Shown here piece after piece: positions 12,101 to 23,345 of a stretch of 64,000 nucleotides of DNA. The stretch's first letter is position 1. Every line of letters begins with the position of its first letter. Source of the DNA: Nautilus pompilius. Lineage: Eukaryota; Mollusca; Cephalopoda; Nautilida; Nautilidae. Made by a program: the position numbers and the translations under genes. The stretch is taken from positions 682,001 to 746,000 of the forward strand of contig JACATO010000049.1 in NCBI GenBank assembly GCA_018389105.1, given 5' to 3'. The notes under the pieces were generated by a model. It saw only the letters and a program-made list of their open reading frames with translations, ran no database searches and was not told the DNA's origin.

Positions 12101-15100
12101 GATTTTGTTTCTTTCGTTCGTCTACAAGGGAGACAACCCAGGTGAGGGAAGCGTAGTGCCACGGTTGCCTGGCACTTCCAACTTCGGCAAGGAAATCCTA
12201 CTAGAACTTTTTTAAATTTTGGATGCGGAAGAAAACCTGAGTATCCAAAGTAAATCCACGTGGCCGACCAGTGAAGCAGAGCGAGAAGAAACCTCGCCAA
12301 GGGTTGGGAATCGAACTGGGGCCCCAGTCCAGGGCTTGAGGGAGGAAGTTGTCTGTTGTTTGCTTGTACCCATCCCTCATTTTAGAAGAAAAATCTTTTT
12401 GTAACTGCGTTTATTTGACGAGCTCAAATTAGAATGCAGATGAATTATTTCCTCCAGTTGCATCACCCATCGCCCTGGATGTCAATCCAAGCACGTGTAA
12501 GGACGTTAATCATCTGGCGGTGGCGCCATTTTGAAAGGAAAGCGAGGCTGAACGTCGCGGACTATCGAACAACAATTACTAGTATTTATTTATCCGTTAA
12601 CAAGATTTTACTGCCGGACTGGTTCCTCCTGTTAGGATTAGTCAGGGAACCTTTGCTGGAATGAACAAAAGTGGCTGTGCGTTAATCCCACACTGAGTTT
12701 ATACTTAACTCACTTCTTATTTCTATTATTACATAAGAAGCTATAGTACCGAGGACTTTGCTTCACTTACCATTTTTATTGTAAATAATAAAATTAGAAA
12801 AACCGATAGAAGATCAAAAAGAACAAATAGATAATTTTGATTAGTTATTATAATTATAAATATCATGAAAATTACTTTCATTTAAAGAAACATCGTCAGC
12901 ATAGTTTCGCATAATTCTCATGGCGTGGTTCTCAGGTGAGATGAATGCATAGATTCACGAGTGGAAATGTCTTCTGCTAGACGACTTACTGGGGGACACC
13001 TGACAAAATTTCGCTTTACATTTCTCTGTCATTTTTTGCTGTTGTTTCTTCTGAGAGGAGAGTCAGAACTATCTGGAAGTCGCGTGAGCCGGGCACTCAC
13101 AGACCATCAGAGAGAAACGAGGCTGCCTGCACGTGAACACAAACTCGGTTTCATCATCACTTAATTTTTACACAGAGGCTTTCTTAGTTTTAACAATTAT
13201 TATTTCAACATTCCTGCTGGTATGGGTAGCGTACATATGATCAGTTTGTCGACTCGTTAGTTTTCCCAGCAAAGCGCCGACCGAGTCGTGAATTCTCCGC
13301 AAGCTGGCTCGAAGCCGAGGTGGGGAGATTTGGCTTCAATTAGAGATATAACGACCGCAGGATGTGTGCTGTACCTGTAAACTGACCGCGCTTGTTCTGC
13401 GAGGGCGGAAAGTCACTCGTAAAAATACTAATTTAGCCGAACGTTCGAAATAGACCTTCAAAGGAAAATGTCTGGTTGTCTGTCTGCATGGAGACGTGTT
13501 TACCCGACGCCGTCTTCAAGTGTTTGACTGAACCCGGGCACTGGTGGCAGCGGCTCTTTGAGGCCGTCTCATGTGGTCCTTAGTTCACACCTGTGAAGAA
13601 AAGGATTCGTAATTCCATCCACTTACGCGGTGGTGCCAAATCGGTGCTGGAGGCAGGAAATTACAACCAAATCGTCAGGTGGTCAGACCTTTTGTTACAT
13701 TTACATCTCCAGGCTTTCATCTCTAAGCCCCGACCTTCTGCTTAATTTACATTCGAAAAGCAAACAAAAGAAGAACTAAACGTACAAGATCCGAGCTATT
13801 TAAGTATTAAATACATTAAAAGAACTTTTGTATTTGAAAGTTGCTGTTTTTTTTCTTTCACAGGTGTGGAGGAGGGGCTGGTACCTAAAACCCAAGCGGC
13901 CCCAAGTTCGTCAAACAATTTCTGTTATATGGAATTGTGCAATTGTGATGCAAAGATGTCTGTTTGTGGTCGTCCTGACGGAAGAGCTATGCCGTCGCCT
14001 ATATATTTTAGAAAGATATCACAAAGTTTACCTTTTGCATAATTCCTTTTTCTTTGATGGCATCGATACAGATAAATATAGGCTATTTTAACCGTCTATC
14101 TTTACTCGACGTGTTTATTTTTAGAATAAAAACGTGTATCTTCAGATGGAATTTCATGTATTTTTAAAAGTGCCCTTTTGCCATTATAGAAAGTCTCAGT
14201 GTGGCTCAAAGTCAGAAGCCTGGAAAGTGCGATCGTGCCCACAAACATCAAAGGTATTATTCTGAAATGTTTGCAGAGGTACAAAAGCAAAATGCTCTTT
14301 AAAAGGGAGACTTTTTGAGTCAACTGTTTTGGTTAAAACATGTTAAGTTCGTCGATGAAGTTTATAAATATACATAATCTTCCTTTGCTATACAATAATG
14401 AATGCGTAAGTAAACGCTTTTCAATGCTTGTGTTATTAAAGTTGTATTATGGTGGCCCATGCAGTAAATTACGTCTGTTTATGCCACATAATTCTCTTTT
14501 CTGATGTTTTTATGGGCAGGTTCAGCCGTAATGGCGAAAGGTATTCTGCTAAGAATGAAAGCAATACCATAAATACGCTTCACTTTAAGTAAGTGATATC
14601 GTTAGACAGCGGTGTTACGATGGCAGAATGACAACGCTGGCTGTCCAGGCGGTTAGGTATTAGAAAAGACTTCAATAACAATTATAAATCTGCTCAGTTT
14701 CAGTGCGTCTCGATCTTAGAATTTTTCCTCTTTTTAATAAAATTGCTTTAAAAAAATGGAAAATTTTATACTAACGATAAACGTTCGCTGTTATTAGGGG
14801 AAGAGGTCGCTATAAACGCCACAGTGGCTCCCTGCTTCCTCTAATAGCTGAATCAAAGTAAAAGAACAGAAGCAGTTCTGAGGTTTCCATCTCTAATGGA
14901 TCTGAAAGAACAAAAACATGCTGGGTGACAGAAAATCAGTCTGTGGCTTTTGGTTTGTAAATTTGGAATTGTTCCCGTTCTCTCTGTGCCCTGTCTTTTA
15001 CGGGCTTGTATTGTGGTCTTCTCGCGCCGAGCTGGTGGAAAAACCTCACCAGAAGGGCGGGAATACGAAGCAAGCTCTGGTCTCTGCCGGTGAGGAATTA

Positions 15101-16971
15101 TTTCTACAGTCCAACACTACTTCATTCGTAGTCCTTAATGCTTGCGGGAGACAGTGGTCCAGCGAGCATCTTCCAGTGTCATCTTCACCTTTAATGGCTG
15201 GCATAAAGAACGCAAAAGTTATCTTTACACCATATTTATTATTTTCCACATTTAATATTATGCAGATATCAAGTAAATGTGGTCATTTAGTTATTTCTGT
15301 CATCTTTATAAATGAAACAAAATCACTCATTCAGTGAAATCGGCTTCCATAGCATTGCATTATGGGAAGGTTTTCTCAACATCCGACGAAATAGCAACTT
15401 CCTTCAGATTACGAATCCATCCTCCATACCTTTAAAAGCAGAAACATTTGTTTTCCCGCTAAAAGAATCAGCGGATGACTGTTCTATAGACATATAAATA
15501 ATAATCAACTTACCCAAACTTCACAAAATTCGACCAGTACTTCTTTTTGGTCTCTGAAATCACATATGACTGCTGCGGTTGCATGGCATTTAAAAACTCG
15601 TAGCTCCTTTCGTTCGATGAGGTGGGCGGTATCAGGTAGAAATAGGTCCCGATATCCGGTGATTTCCCTGTCCCCTCACCATGCGTAGCGGTGTATGAAT
15701 ATAAGGGAACCAACAAACTCTGGTCGGTATATAGTTTCAGAATGTTGGTACCTGAAGAATCGCCCCAGTTCTTGTAGTGAAAGTTGACCGCTTCTACGCC
15801 AATTAAAGAAAGGTGGCCAAAATGTCGATCCAGCAGCTCGGGGATGAAGTGATCCTGGAAGTCTCCTTTCTGAGAGAGACGAGCGCCATTTAAAAGGGGG
15901 ATCAGCCTGTTCGTCACAAAGTCGGGTTTGTTAAAATCCACGCCGATGAGGCTCCCGCGGCTGAAGAAAGCCGAGGAGTTCAGATAGGTGAGGTTGCGCA
16001 CCAGGCGGTGGGGGCTGTCAGGCAGGAAGTCGTGGTCCACCACGGGCACCCAGACGGGGCCCGTGGCGGAGAAGGCGTCGGTCTTGGCGCTGGCTGTGTA
16101 CCTCACCAAGAGCTCGGCTGCTTTGCCGCGCAGACAGTTGACGACAGCCACCGCGCGCCGCTCTATGTTTTGCGACAGGCAGCCCACCTTCTCCGACAGG
16201 TCCCTGACGTTCGCGCGCGGGTTCCCCTGCAGGGCCCAAGACGACAGAGCGACGCCGTTTTCTAACAGCAGTCGCCGGAAGATGGTTTCCGAGCCGGGGG
16301 ACAGGGCGTGGAAACTGACGCTGGCGGCTCCCGCGTCTGCTCCGCCGACTGTGATCCGGTTCCTGTTTCCGCCGAAGTCGGGTATGTTGTCGTACACCCA
16401 CTTAATGGCGGCCCTCTGGTCCCACAGCCCATAATTTCCCCTGGCGGCGAAGTCGCCCGTGCTGAGAAACCCCATTATTCCTAACCTGTAGTTGAAGGTC
16501 ACCACTATCACTTCTCCGTCGGCGACGAACTCTTCAGGCCTGAGGTCTTCTGCCGACCCGGAAATGAAGCCGCCGCCGTGGATCCACACCATAACCGGGA
16601 TGGGTCCACCCGCATTTCCCAAAACGGGTACGTAAACGTTCAGGTAGAGGCAGTCCTCGTGCATCTTGGCAGAAAAGCGTTTGAGGTACCCCGCGGGCTG
16701 TGGGCAGGGCGGACGGAACCGTGTAGCATCTTGCAGCTCAGCCTTTGATGAACGGAGCCACCGTCCTCTTGAAACGAAAGGCATTGACTGGTGGCGACGC
16801 GTACGGTATGCCGAGGTACTTCTCGATTAGCTTGGTATTCACCGTTTCCCTCAAACCTCTGAAACGGCCCATTCGGGTTTGTCGTAGAGGATGCCTGTCC
16901 ATTCCCATTGGAATCACAAAACACAGACAGCAGAGAGCGAAAAAAAGTCCGTAGTTTACGTCTAACGCCAT
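8658..16971 (-). CDS. Catalytically dead cholinesterase-like adhesion protein, single-pass membrane; two exons, one frameshift
   Basis: Coding exons are 16971-15514 and 9171-8658. Allowing for one extra base near 16745, they encode about 656 residues. I chose the ATG at 16971 because it opens a hydrophobic signal peptide (residues about 7-22), although the frame stays open upstream to 17133. Family landmarks follow: YLGIPYASPP, EDCLYLNVYVP, IHGGGF, NYRLGIMGF, GNYGLWDQRAAIKWV and, after the intron, WSNFVKFGDPN. The nucleophile motif, normally GESAG, reads GADAG, so residue 212 is Asp instead of Ser. The motifs normally holding the triad Glu and His are also unrecognisable, so hydrolysis is not expected. 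The C-terminus has a Ser/Thr/Pro-rich stalk, a transmembrane helix (about 613-636) and a 20-residue tail with six Arg in a row, ending GGGY. By analogy with neuroligin, neurotactin and gliotactin it may act in cell contact; that is inference. The substrate or partner is unknown. Confidence 0.88.
11935..12335 (-). mobile_element. tRNA-derived SINE copy
   Basis: On the minus strand, near 12321-12300, CCCCAGTTCGATTCCC matches the pol III B box and T-arm of a tRNA. It is followed by a conserved body (GCGAGGTTTCTTCTCGCTC, then TCGGCCACGTGGATTT) and an AT-rich tail to about 11935. The tail half, about 11940-12080, aligns base for base with 37618-37760, which shows it is a dispersed repeat. An A box is not convincing, so the head may be diverged. 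Confidence 0.6.
12516..12528 (+). promoter_or_regulatory. Weak CTCF-like core
   Basis: GGCGGTGGCGCCA resembles the CTCF core but departs from it at several positions. It is recorded only because three better matches occur in the window. Confidence 0.12.
15514..16971 (-). CDS. Exon 1 of the cholinesterase-like gene (signal peptide and most of the esterase-fold domain)
   Basis: The exon starts at the ATG at 16971 and ends at 15514. The GTAAGT donor begins at 15513, leaving a codon with two bases (GG) to be completed by A from exon 2. It encodes the signal peptide and the alpha/beta-hydrolase fold up to the WSNFVKFG motif. The Cys pairs expected for this fold are present (PPCPQ/EDCLYL and GCLSQ/VNCLRG), and there are N-glycosylation sequons in NLTYLNSS. 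Its GC content is clearly higher than the flanking DNA. A one-base frameshift lies near 16744-16746. Confidence 0.88.
16738..16790 (-). other. One-base frameshift in the cholinesterase-like gene
   Basis: The upstream frame reads RFKRTVAPFIKG and then meets TGA at 16740-16738. The downstream frame resumes with AELQDATRF. Removing one base in the AAAGG stretch (16746-16742) restores the family spacing of 13 residues between the RF and DATRF motifs. The rest of the gene is open and its splice sites are intact, so a sequencing or assembly error or a recent allele is as likely as a real pseudogene. Confidence 0.8.
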
Positions 16972-17912
16972 TTTTCTACCTCGACGCTCGAGAAGAACCC
17001 AACCGGTTTGGCCCTTGACAGCTTTAATTAAACAATCCAGAAACTGAGGACCGTGTACATTAGCTAGGATGGGTTTGTTTGCACTGCCAGATCTCAAACA
17101 AACACTTATTTGCTGCTTTATTATGCAATACAATTTTATCTATCTAAAATATTTGACCCTGGTAATGCTCCACATTTTCTTCTTTTGTCTGATTCTCTTT
17201 TTTAATCTATTGCATCGACACATCTTTGATCTCCATCAGTTAATCCGTTTACTAATAAATTCATTTCTACTGAAAATATTCTAACTTTTCCGTAAAAATA
17301 AACCTTTTGGTACAAGTTACAAAACTTTTGCTGTTGTTTTCAAAGAAGTTGCTAATTTCTGCTCATTTTTTATTTTTACTTCTGTTTGGTTGGTTGGCAG
17401 CTACAAAAAAGAACGGCTTCCTCCGTTAATCCGCTTGTCAAAGAAACTTGCTAGGGATTTTTCGATCATCCTCTTTGTGCAGATCTTTAATATTTTTTCA
17501 AAAATACAAGAATTTTATAGTGGTGCCAACTTGTAATTAATAAATGTATCTTCCCCTATAAGGATTTATTAAAAGTAAACTGAATACACTTCATCTCTGA
17601 GTGAAATTCATTATGAAATGAGCACCAAATTTGAATTTTGCTTTTTTTCATAAAGCGAGCATCTACACATTTATGATGTGAAGAATCCATTCAGTTTCTT
17701 TAGTACGAGCGCTCCCGGAGAAGAGAAATGGGCATCGGTGCGATTCTTACAACAATTGATACCATCCTCATCAACTACACCCGGTGGTAAGTTATCCCGC
17801 ACATTAACGATTCTATTACTAAAATAATATTTTCTGATATCTTAGCTGACTTTCAATTTCGAACCCCCAAATCAGAGAGGTAGCCAAAAAAATGTATTCC
17901 TGTTCACACGAT
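16972..17912. other. Upstream region of the cholinesterase-like gene, no gene seen
   Basis: This stretch should hold the 5' UTR and promoter of the minus-strand gene. The reading frame remains open upstream of the chosen start to 17133, and the minus-strand tract ending CGGTCCTCAG near 17045 could be a 5' UTR acceptor. I see no TATA box in a convincing place and no other coding signal. Confidence 0.4.
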
Positions 17913-17924
17913 CTAAAGCCTTTT

Positions 17925-18145
17925 TAAGGTCTTCTCTAACCCTGATGGCTCAAGTTCGATCCCCGCAGCAAGGTTTCTCTTCGCCGATCTTGGAGAGAGA
18001 CTGTTTGCGCCGCTGGTAGACTCAGCCGCATCGGGTGGGGCAGGTTGGTTACCTGTCGGTCCGGTCCGGTAACAATGACATTCGCTGTAGAAATCAAGAA
18101 CCGGACTGAAGTAGAGGGTGAACGGGGGATGTGGGGGGGGGCGCC
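17925..18145 (+). mobile_element. Probable tRNA-derived SINE
   Basis: GGCTCAAGTTCGATCCCCGC contains a B-box match, and AAGGTTTCTCTTCGCC directly downstream resembles the segment at the same place in the 12.3-kb SINE. The region is GC-rich in an AT-rich surrounding and ends in a G-rich stretch (18133-18141). The reverse strand has a 130-codon open frame (18305-17913) that I regard as a shadow of this repeat. Confidence 0.4.
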
Positions 18146-18344
18146 ACTCGGCTAATTCTCGCCCAAACCTGAAGTTCATCAGGTTTCCGGTTATTCTTGT
18201 TTTAAATACCACGAGAGAATAATAATTAAACGTTGAGCGCTCACTCGAAATTACAGTATTTCGAGAAATATTTGCCGTGTCACGAAATCGAATCAATGGT
18301 GCCATTTGTCTCGTTCGTGACGCCGATAGAAAGGTGATGTCTCT

Positions 18345-18359
18345 CGACAGGTGGCGCTA
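18345..18359 (+). promoter_or_regulatory. CTCF-like motif, plus orientation
   Basis: CGACAGGTGGCGCTA contains the AGGTGGCGC core. It lies in the intergenic region between the two main genes. This is a motif-level call only. Confidence 0.35.
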
Positions 18360-21300
18360 TAGTACCTCGTGTTTCCGTGATCACAACCAACACAAAGACC
18401 CTCTGTAGCAAACAAATAGGGGCGGGTTTCCGTGAGGAATTCTAACTTCCTAATCAAAAGCCGGCACAGGGAAAATAAGAAAGAAAAAAATCAAACTCCG
18501 GAAAGCTGGGTCAGGTGACATTTTTTGTAAGTATTGTAAATTGCATTTTTAAAACAGAAAAGGTCAAAGTTAACCCTTTCGGATGAAGACAACAGTTCAC
18601 GCGGTTTATCCGCGGTGTCTGGGGTTTTCTCCTGATTAAAAAAAAACAACAAATATTTAGTCAATTGTCACCACTGCGGGTCAGCGACACAGATTTCCGG
18701 ACCAGGAAAATGTATTTAATAAGAACATAATTCACCTGATTAGCAAAAATGTAATTAGAGATTCCACGATTCTGATTATAATATCGTTAACGTGTGATTT
18801 GATAACCAAATCAAATAAATAAATAAGTATCGTAAAGCCAAAGGGGTTATAGACATTTAAATTATTGACGCTTGATTTTACTTTAGATATATGACGTCAT
18901 AAACGTGTTTTAAGCTGATCGGAGTTGTCTTGTTTACCTGGGCAGGTGACCTAGCGTGGTCCAGGTGTCGCAGCGTTCGCACTCACGATAGACTGTGCTA
19001 GGTTCTTAACACCTTTACACATAAGAAAAATAAAATCAGAGAAATTTGGTTCCATGGTTCAAAAAAACCTGGTTCATTTGCATCTCTAATACGCAGTGCG
19101 GTTGCGGACTCTTTGCACAACTATGACGCATTCAATGTTGGTTACGTTCTTCTCAGGGTAGCTGTCTGGGTTGTTTAAAAACGTGGAATTTTGCGGAGTT
19201 TTCTGGACTTGAATAAAATTTAATTATATTTCAACTTTTAAAATTTTGCAAAGATATTTTCACAGGATTCACAAGTTGATATTTGGTTGATGCAGTTGTA
19301 AAGTGATGGAGTCAATGATCACAAGTAGAGGAAATAGAGATTCTGTGGTATCATGTTCATCAGGTATTTTCTAGTGCACTTTTTTCGAATTATTTTTGTT
19401 AGAATTTATCATTTTCTGCCACCCATAACTTGCTTTTTGACCCAGGCTGCTGTCACTGAAAAAAGGGGAAGTTATCTACATCACTTTCTGATTTTAGGCA
19501 AATCGATCAAATTTGGGGAATTAAAATTTATCAAAATGAAGAAAATGTCTGAAAATTAAAACAGGAAAAAATATGCCGAATTCTTACGACACCACATTTA
19601 AATCAGCAATATTTTAGAATATATTTTTTTAAAGGGAAAAATGGCTTTAAATAAGTATCGATATAGCTTGTTATAGTTCTTTCCATGCGACTGAGAGTTT
19701 CAAATGATAATCCGGAAGATTTGATTATTAGCTTCAGCGTTCACAACCTGCAGGATAAATCTAGAATATTAGGCGCCGAGTCTTGTTCTTGATTACTCTG
19801 GACAATGGAGATATAAATTTTTATGTGAACCATGATCCAATATTAAGTTAATTGCATAAAATTGTAATCATAAACAACTGAGAGAGAGGAGTTTCTAGCC
19901 ACATGTTATATGGCAAACGAAGCTGTTCTCTCTCCTGCAACTGAATTTCGAGCGGGGAATTGTGGGAAATTTAAGAACTAGAGAACCTACGGTAAAAGAC
20001 GTGATGTTTATTGTGGAAGCACTGAGAGAAAGGGTTTCTCATTATTAAATGCAGTGTATTGTTGTTAAGTTAACTAAAATTCAAAAAGAAACGCATCCGC
20101 ACAAACCGGAGAGGAAAGGAACCATTCGAGAATGTCCTTTTCTGAGTAGGTAACAGCGGTGATCGAAAAACATGATTCCATCCACTACGAATAAGATGGC
20201 CGTTCATTTGTGGGTTCGACTACAGCAAATAGTAGGGTCCATCATGAGGAATTTTTCTAATTTTGCTCGATAAAGTCGCGTTAGACCTGCTGAATTTCCC
20301 TACTAATGTTATGCTAATGGCTTGGAGTCTCAAACATACTGCTTCGTGGTTTTCCAAGTCAAGGAAACGTTACCAAAACTGGAAAACGAAGCTAACATGT
20401 TTTTCCAATAAACATGAGACTCCTCCATTAAAAGTACACGGGTATTTAGAAGTGGTTGTAGTGTCATTATGGCCAGATTAAGGGGTAAACCAGATAGGTT
20501 ATAGCGTAGAGCCCCAACTCACAAAGGGCCGCATTCAAAAAGACATTTTTTTTTTTTAATTTACGATAAATTTATCGATGAATATACGTAAAAAAATTAT
20601 TAAACTAATGATAAATAAAATAACGTACATTATATTTGAAAATAAATTTTCGATCGTAATAAATTCATATTTGTAACATTTTGGTGGGTGGTTAGGGTTT
20701 TAAGGCCTCAACAGCTTAGGGTTCCAGGAAGCCTTAATGCGTGCGGCCTTGAGAATGATATGGAGAGATATTTCAGTATTACAGATTTAGGAGGATGCGA
20801 AATTTTTTTTACCACAGCTATACTTGCTTTCGCCTACTTTTGAGCCTCTCTAAAATTTTGTCCACACATCACTAAATTACACTAAGTTTGCTCTCGTTTT
20901 TTTAGAGTTTCACCGGAAGTCGCTCTTTGTGATGAAAAGTTACGTGTATATAATGAGCTATTGGAATGTGTCTATCAAACATGAAAGTAAAAGGAAAGGT
21001 TAAAAAATAAAGGCATCATTGCAGGTTTTAAATGATTGCCTAGATAGCAGACTTTAAAAATTTATTTTAAAGAAATAATTAGGATAATTTAACATTCTCG
21101 TAGTCTTTCGCCTTAGTGTTTTTTTGGTCACAACTGACAATCTACCAAGCACTAATAGGAAAGGGGGAATAACTCTTGCTCTTGTAATGTCAGTTGTACG
21201 ACAGGATCAAATGTAATTCAAGGAACGAGGTCTTTGAAAATTGAAATAAAAACTTGGGGAAATTACTATTTAAAAAAGTAAAAGTAAAACCAACAGTGAC

Positions 21301-21870
21301 AGAATAAAAACATTTAGAAGGAATGTTCTCGTTATAAGAAAACTAAAATAACGGGACTGGCTTGAAAATTTGATATCATTATTACAGGTGCGCTTCGTAT
21401 TGATTATCATCGTAAATATATAAATGTACTTAATCTTCAAATTCTGAGCTTATGATTTATAAGAACTGAAGAAATTAGAATACACAGTTTTTGAATTATT
21501 TTTCCCACTGGATTCCATTTCTTAGGAAGAAAATATGCTTCTCTTTGTTGTTATTTTGATGCTTCCTTCGAAATATACAAACAAAAGGTCTGTTGTACTC
21601 TTTGATTTTTCTTCTAAATCTGTGACATTAAAATTCAAGAACATTTATTCTCTTAAATTTTAGACTTTACCAGAACTAACTTTCCATTAATTTCTAACAT
21701 TTTTTTTTTTTTTTAATATCAGAAATTTGGAAATCTGTTAGACGTTTGACATCCAATCAACGTTAGTCGCCGGAGAGGATAAAATGCAAATTTAGAATTA
21801 CCTCCCCTTTCTTTTTTTTTTTCCCAGCGTCTATATTTAGCAACTGTCTTCGCATCTTTAAACTCACGAT
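18360..21870. other. Intergenic, nothing recognised
   Basis: AT-rich sequence with short chance open frames only (for example 19353-19559 and 20263-20481). There are no RNA gene, transposase motif or splice-bounded coding blocks that I can support. Confidence 0.5.
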
Positions 21871-21879
21871 GTTCTCCTC

Positions 21880-22200
21880 CAGCTATTGGAATGCGCCACG
21901 TGTCAGCGCGGACGGCGCACCTTAACCTGGTCATCAGTGCGGATCGCCGATCGTGCAACCGACCACCGCTTGTTTCTCCTGCTACCCGGTCACGACCGAA
22001 AGGTGCGCATCTTCTTCTTCTCTTTGTTGTTATAGTTGAAATGTTACATGGGCGTGGTCGGTGGAAATATCCTTTACGTTCACATGGCGCCCCGCCCCCG
22101 TAAAGTATCCAGGACCATTCAACTGATGGTTCTTGTAGTTTTAAAGGGCGTCTCCTATTGAAGATGTTTCGTTCGTCACCTGACTCGCGTCGGGGTTACA
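21880..22200 (+). promoter_or_regulatory. CpG-containing candidate promoter of the vWA-domain gene
   Basis: A locally GC- and CpG-rich stretch lies about 0.9-1.2 kb upstream of the start codon at 23072. It has an inverted CCAAT box (ATTGG near 21885), a CACGTG E-box (21897-21902) and many CGs. The coding exon is preceded by a good acceptor (TTGTTTTTTTAG ending 23019), so a non-coding first exon transcribed from here is plausible. Transcription start and direction are inferred. Confidence 0.3.
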
Positions 22201-23071
22201 GCCATAATCACACAGCAGCCATTTAGAAAAGGAAAGCATAAAAAATTAAATGTCATGCTATTTAAAGTTATTAACTCTGGATTATTCTCTTACCAGCCTC
22301 AAATAGCCCTGTCATTCCTCTGACATTGTTGATCTTTCCACCTCTTGTCTGTCTTCTACACTAGCACAACTTTTTTGCTGAAAGCTCTTTTCTCGAACAC
22401 CACTGTCATCTGTCACTGGAGCCATTATTAGTTGCCTTGGCTGTCACCTGCCATCTACCAGTTCTCTGTAAGCACTTGCTTCAGCATCTTTGACTTGTTT
22501 AATACCCAAACCAGGTATATCTAATATTTTTAATTCATTTTGTTCTGAATAATAAAAGTGAAAAATTCTAAAGAATATTTCAGCTTGTTAATGGTAACAT
22601 CTTTTTCTAACATCAAGAATCTCTGCAGAGGTCTTTCCAATGTTTTACCATCTTTTCTTAAATATGGACTCCATGTGCACACAACAAACCTTGTATAATG
22701 AAATTACAATCTTACTGATTCTAAAGTTTAGCTAATTTACTGAGTGCTAACCTACCCCTGTCGTAGATGGTAATACTTTGAGCAATTTTATGTCTATACA
22801 TCACACAGATGGGTAGGAATTTGCAAATTTATTTTTATAAACACGTTTCTTTATAATATACATTATTCCATATTGTAACAAAAGCTGTATACATCAAGAA
22901 AATTCATTTTTAAATATATTCTGAAAAAATGATTAATGTGTATTTTTATTTAGAAATGTAATTAAAATGTGTAAAACCTTTTTGGAATGAAAACACTTCA
23001 GTTTTTGTTGTTTTTTTAGGTAGTATTCTTGCAAGCCAAGTGAAGATACCTTTCCTGCATGAAAACTGACC

Positions 23072-23345
23072 ATGCCAAGACGTGGTCGTTTCCAAGGCAG
23101 GGGTCGTGGCCATACTAGGAGACACCTGCGATGCAAATCAAGTGATGATTCATCACACACAGCGTCTAGCATTGCTGATTCAAAAAACAATGAAGAGCAG
23201 GCTCTCAGTCTGAAGACAGATCTGCAAACATTTTTTATAGGCAATGCCAGTTTTGACTGCCATTTCCGTGCACAGCAGGAGGACTGCGCTTGCTATTATG
23301 CTGGGTTATGCTTGCTTAGGGATAATGGAGTGGAGATATCAGCCA
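23072..23345 (+). CDS. vWA gene exon 1
   Basis: Starts at ATG 23072 with the RG-rich segment PRRGRFQGRGRGHTRR, then a Ser/Asp-rich linker and an FFIGNASFDCHF block. The donor is GTGAGT at 23346. The exon ends in phase 1 (one base, A). Confidence 0.85.

Larger units (their letters stand above)
9172..15513 (-). other. 6.3-kb intron of the cholinesterase-like gene
   Basis: The intron is bounded by GTAAGT (starting 15513) and TTTGCAG (ending 9172). It contains a SINE copy near 12.0-12.3 kb and otherwise AT-rich unique sequence. Several open frames of 60-140 codons are present but show no family motifs, no splice logic and no codon bias, so I read them as chance. Confidence 0.75.

Noticed and set aside
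14918-15337. 139-codon plus-strand frame in the intron of the cholinesterase-like gene
   Set aside because: No recognisable motif, no splice context, and an overlapping minus-strand frame of similar quality; probably chance.
15988-16434. Plus- and minus-strand frames inside exon 1 of the cholinesterase-like gene
   Set aside because: GC-rich coding sequence produces open shadow frames; arginine-rich low-complexity peptides without family motifs.
16738-16760. Programmed frameshift or tiny intron explaining the break in the cholinesterase-like gene
   Set aside because: There is no slippery heptamer with a downstream structure that I can see, and the only GT..AG pair would remove 11 bases, which does not restore the frame.
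17913-18305. 130-codon minus-strand frame
   Set aside because: Overlaps a tRNA-like SINE; composition is repeat-like and lacks motifs.
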